Source of the DNA: JAJKIV01 sp036274195
GTDB lineage: Bacteria; Gemmatimonadota; Gemmatimonadetes; Gemmatimonadales; Gemmatimonadaceae
Assembly: GCA_036274195.1 (NCBI GenBank)
Contig: DASUGD010000326.1
Span: 35,232 to 99,231, forward strand
DNA: 64,000 bases
Direction: 5' to 3'
The position numbers and the translations under genes are program-made. Below, in pieces: positions 63,553 through 64,000 of this stretch (the stretch's first letter is position 1; every line of letters begins with the position of its first letter). Below the pieces are notes generated by a model. That model did not search any database. It was not told the DNA's origin and saw only the letters and a program-made list of their open reading frames with translations.

Positions 63553-63580
63553 GCCTAACGTTCAAACGCACCCGTTAGGC
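63553..63580. repeat. Octamer pair in inverted orientation: GCCTAACG ... CGTTAGGC
   Basis: Two perfect copies of the window-wide octamer face each other with 12 bases between, forming an 8-bp stem. This could act as a terminator, as inverted uptake sequences do in other bacteria, or be a minimal recombination site. Confidence 0.7.
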
Positions 63581-63736
63581 CGACAACGCATTTCTTGGTG
63601 TCGAGACCTGCATGTTGGAACCGATCTGCCCCCGCCGCGACTCGCCCAGACCAACTTCATCGCGATTCCGCTCGTGGCCCCGCATGTAGCAATATCGAGT
63701 GGTTGTTGCCGCGTTCGGAGAGCGGCATCTTGGGAC

Positions 63737-64000
63737 ATGCAAACCTTCCGATTCGCTCGGCTCCGCGCCGTGCTGCTCGTCCTTGCCGCGACCAGCCGTG
63801 TCGCCGCGCAGGCGCCCGCTTCCACCGCTTCCGCATCTCTGGCCCGCAGCACTCCCGAGCGCGAAGGCATCTCCTCGGCCGCCATCCTCCGCTTTGTCGC
63901 GGCCGCCGACAGCGCGATCGACGCCATGAACAGCGTCATGATCGTGCGACATGGCCGAGTGGTGGCGGAAGGCTGGTGGTCGCCGTACGAAGCGTCGGCG
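63737..64000 (+). CDS. N-terminal part of a secreted class C beta-lactamase-like serine hydrolase
   Basis: ATG 63737 opens a frame that runs off the window end after 88 codons. A Sec signal (MQTFRFARLRAVLLVLAATS, cut near VAAQ) is followed by the typical start of the family: STPEREGISSAAILRFVAAA, then MNSVMIVRHGRVVAEGWWSPY. The active-site Ser lies beyond the window, so completeness cannot be judged. Confidence 0.75.
   Translation, partial: MQTFRFARLRAVLLVLAATSRVAAQAPASTASASLARSTPEREGISSAAILRFVAAADSAIDAMNSVMIVRHGRVVAEGWWSPYEASA

Larger units (their letters stand above)
63365..63736. other. Intergenic region after the CHAT gene
   Basis: 372 bases with no recognisable gene. It contains a hairpin (63453-63475) and the paired octamers at 63553-63580, both possible terminators of the kinase-CHAT unit. 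The promoter of the following hydrolase lies in its right part. Confidence 0.45.

Overview
This is a GC-rich bacterial chromosome segment of soil or environmental type. It is dominated by secreted and lipid-anchored enzymes, Hanks-type Ser/Thr kinases with large extracytoplasmic sensor parts, and FtsX/MacB-like orphan permeases of the ADOP type. That gene mix, with abundant Tat and Sec exports (class C beta-lactamase-like hydrolases, M28 and M1 peptidases, S9 peptidase, GH172, GH109-like), suggests Gemmatimonadota, with Acidobacteriota as the alternative. This is inference from gene content; there is no rRNA or other phylogenetic marker in the window. I saw no tRNA, rRNA, CRISPR array, transposase or integrase.

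Layout. 0-7 kb: end of a secreted protein, an ADOP permease, an Ig-like lipoprotein, and an ECF sigma factor overlapping a kinase-TPR gene. 7-8.2 kb: two truncated genes abutting each other. 8.2-15.2 kb: a sugar locus in which two DUF2961/GH172 enzymes flank a fused RbsA-RbsC transporter and its binding protein. 15.2-17.8 kb: a DUF305 and LVIVD-repeat pair. 17.9-20.6 kb: a GNAT gene with an attC-like 3' end, then a MarR-SDR-reductase group behind a double palindrome. 20.7-24.3 kb: a GH109-like oxidoreductase, an M1 peptidase and a SnoaL-like protein. 24.7-32.6 kb: a lipoprotein, a kinase with a beta-propeller sensor, a CBS protein, a second copy of the Ig-like lipoprotein, and an M28 peptidase.

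32.6-36.5 kb looks like an integrase-less integron cassette array. Short co-oriented ORFs (hicAB, a Mug-like glycosylase, a frameshifted PD-(D/E)XK-like gene, a secreted protein and a small membrane protein) are separated by 80-126 bp imperfect palindromes bounded by attC-type core boxes. 36.5-46 kb holds a tannase-family esterase, beta-lactamase-like hydrolases, a small secreted protein, a second ADOP permease, an M28 peptidase and a membrane protein. 46-55 kb has an AfsR/BTAD-type regulator, a low-GC monooxygenase, a TraB/GumN protein, a broken DUF6880 gene, a methyltransferase, an S9 peptidase and a chimeric gene relic. 55-58 kb has DUF1801 and a glucoamylase-like protein. 58.4-63.4 kb is a kinase-TPR gene followed by a CHAT caspase-like protein that carries coding minisatellites between its catalytic His and Cys. 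A truncated serine hydrolase ends the window.

Two signals cut across the gene map. First, the 7-mer CCTAACG/CGTTAGG occurs about 58 times on the two strands by my hand count, about 46 of them as the octamer GCCTAACG. It occurs both inside genes, in several reading frames, and between them, so it appears to be selected as DNA. Second, the same octamer is an exact integron attC core, and the best cassette-like boundaries use it. There are also repeated signs of duplication and decay: kinase C-terminal relics, a duplicated lipoprotein plus upstream block, and a fused relic of two neighbouring genes.
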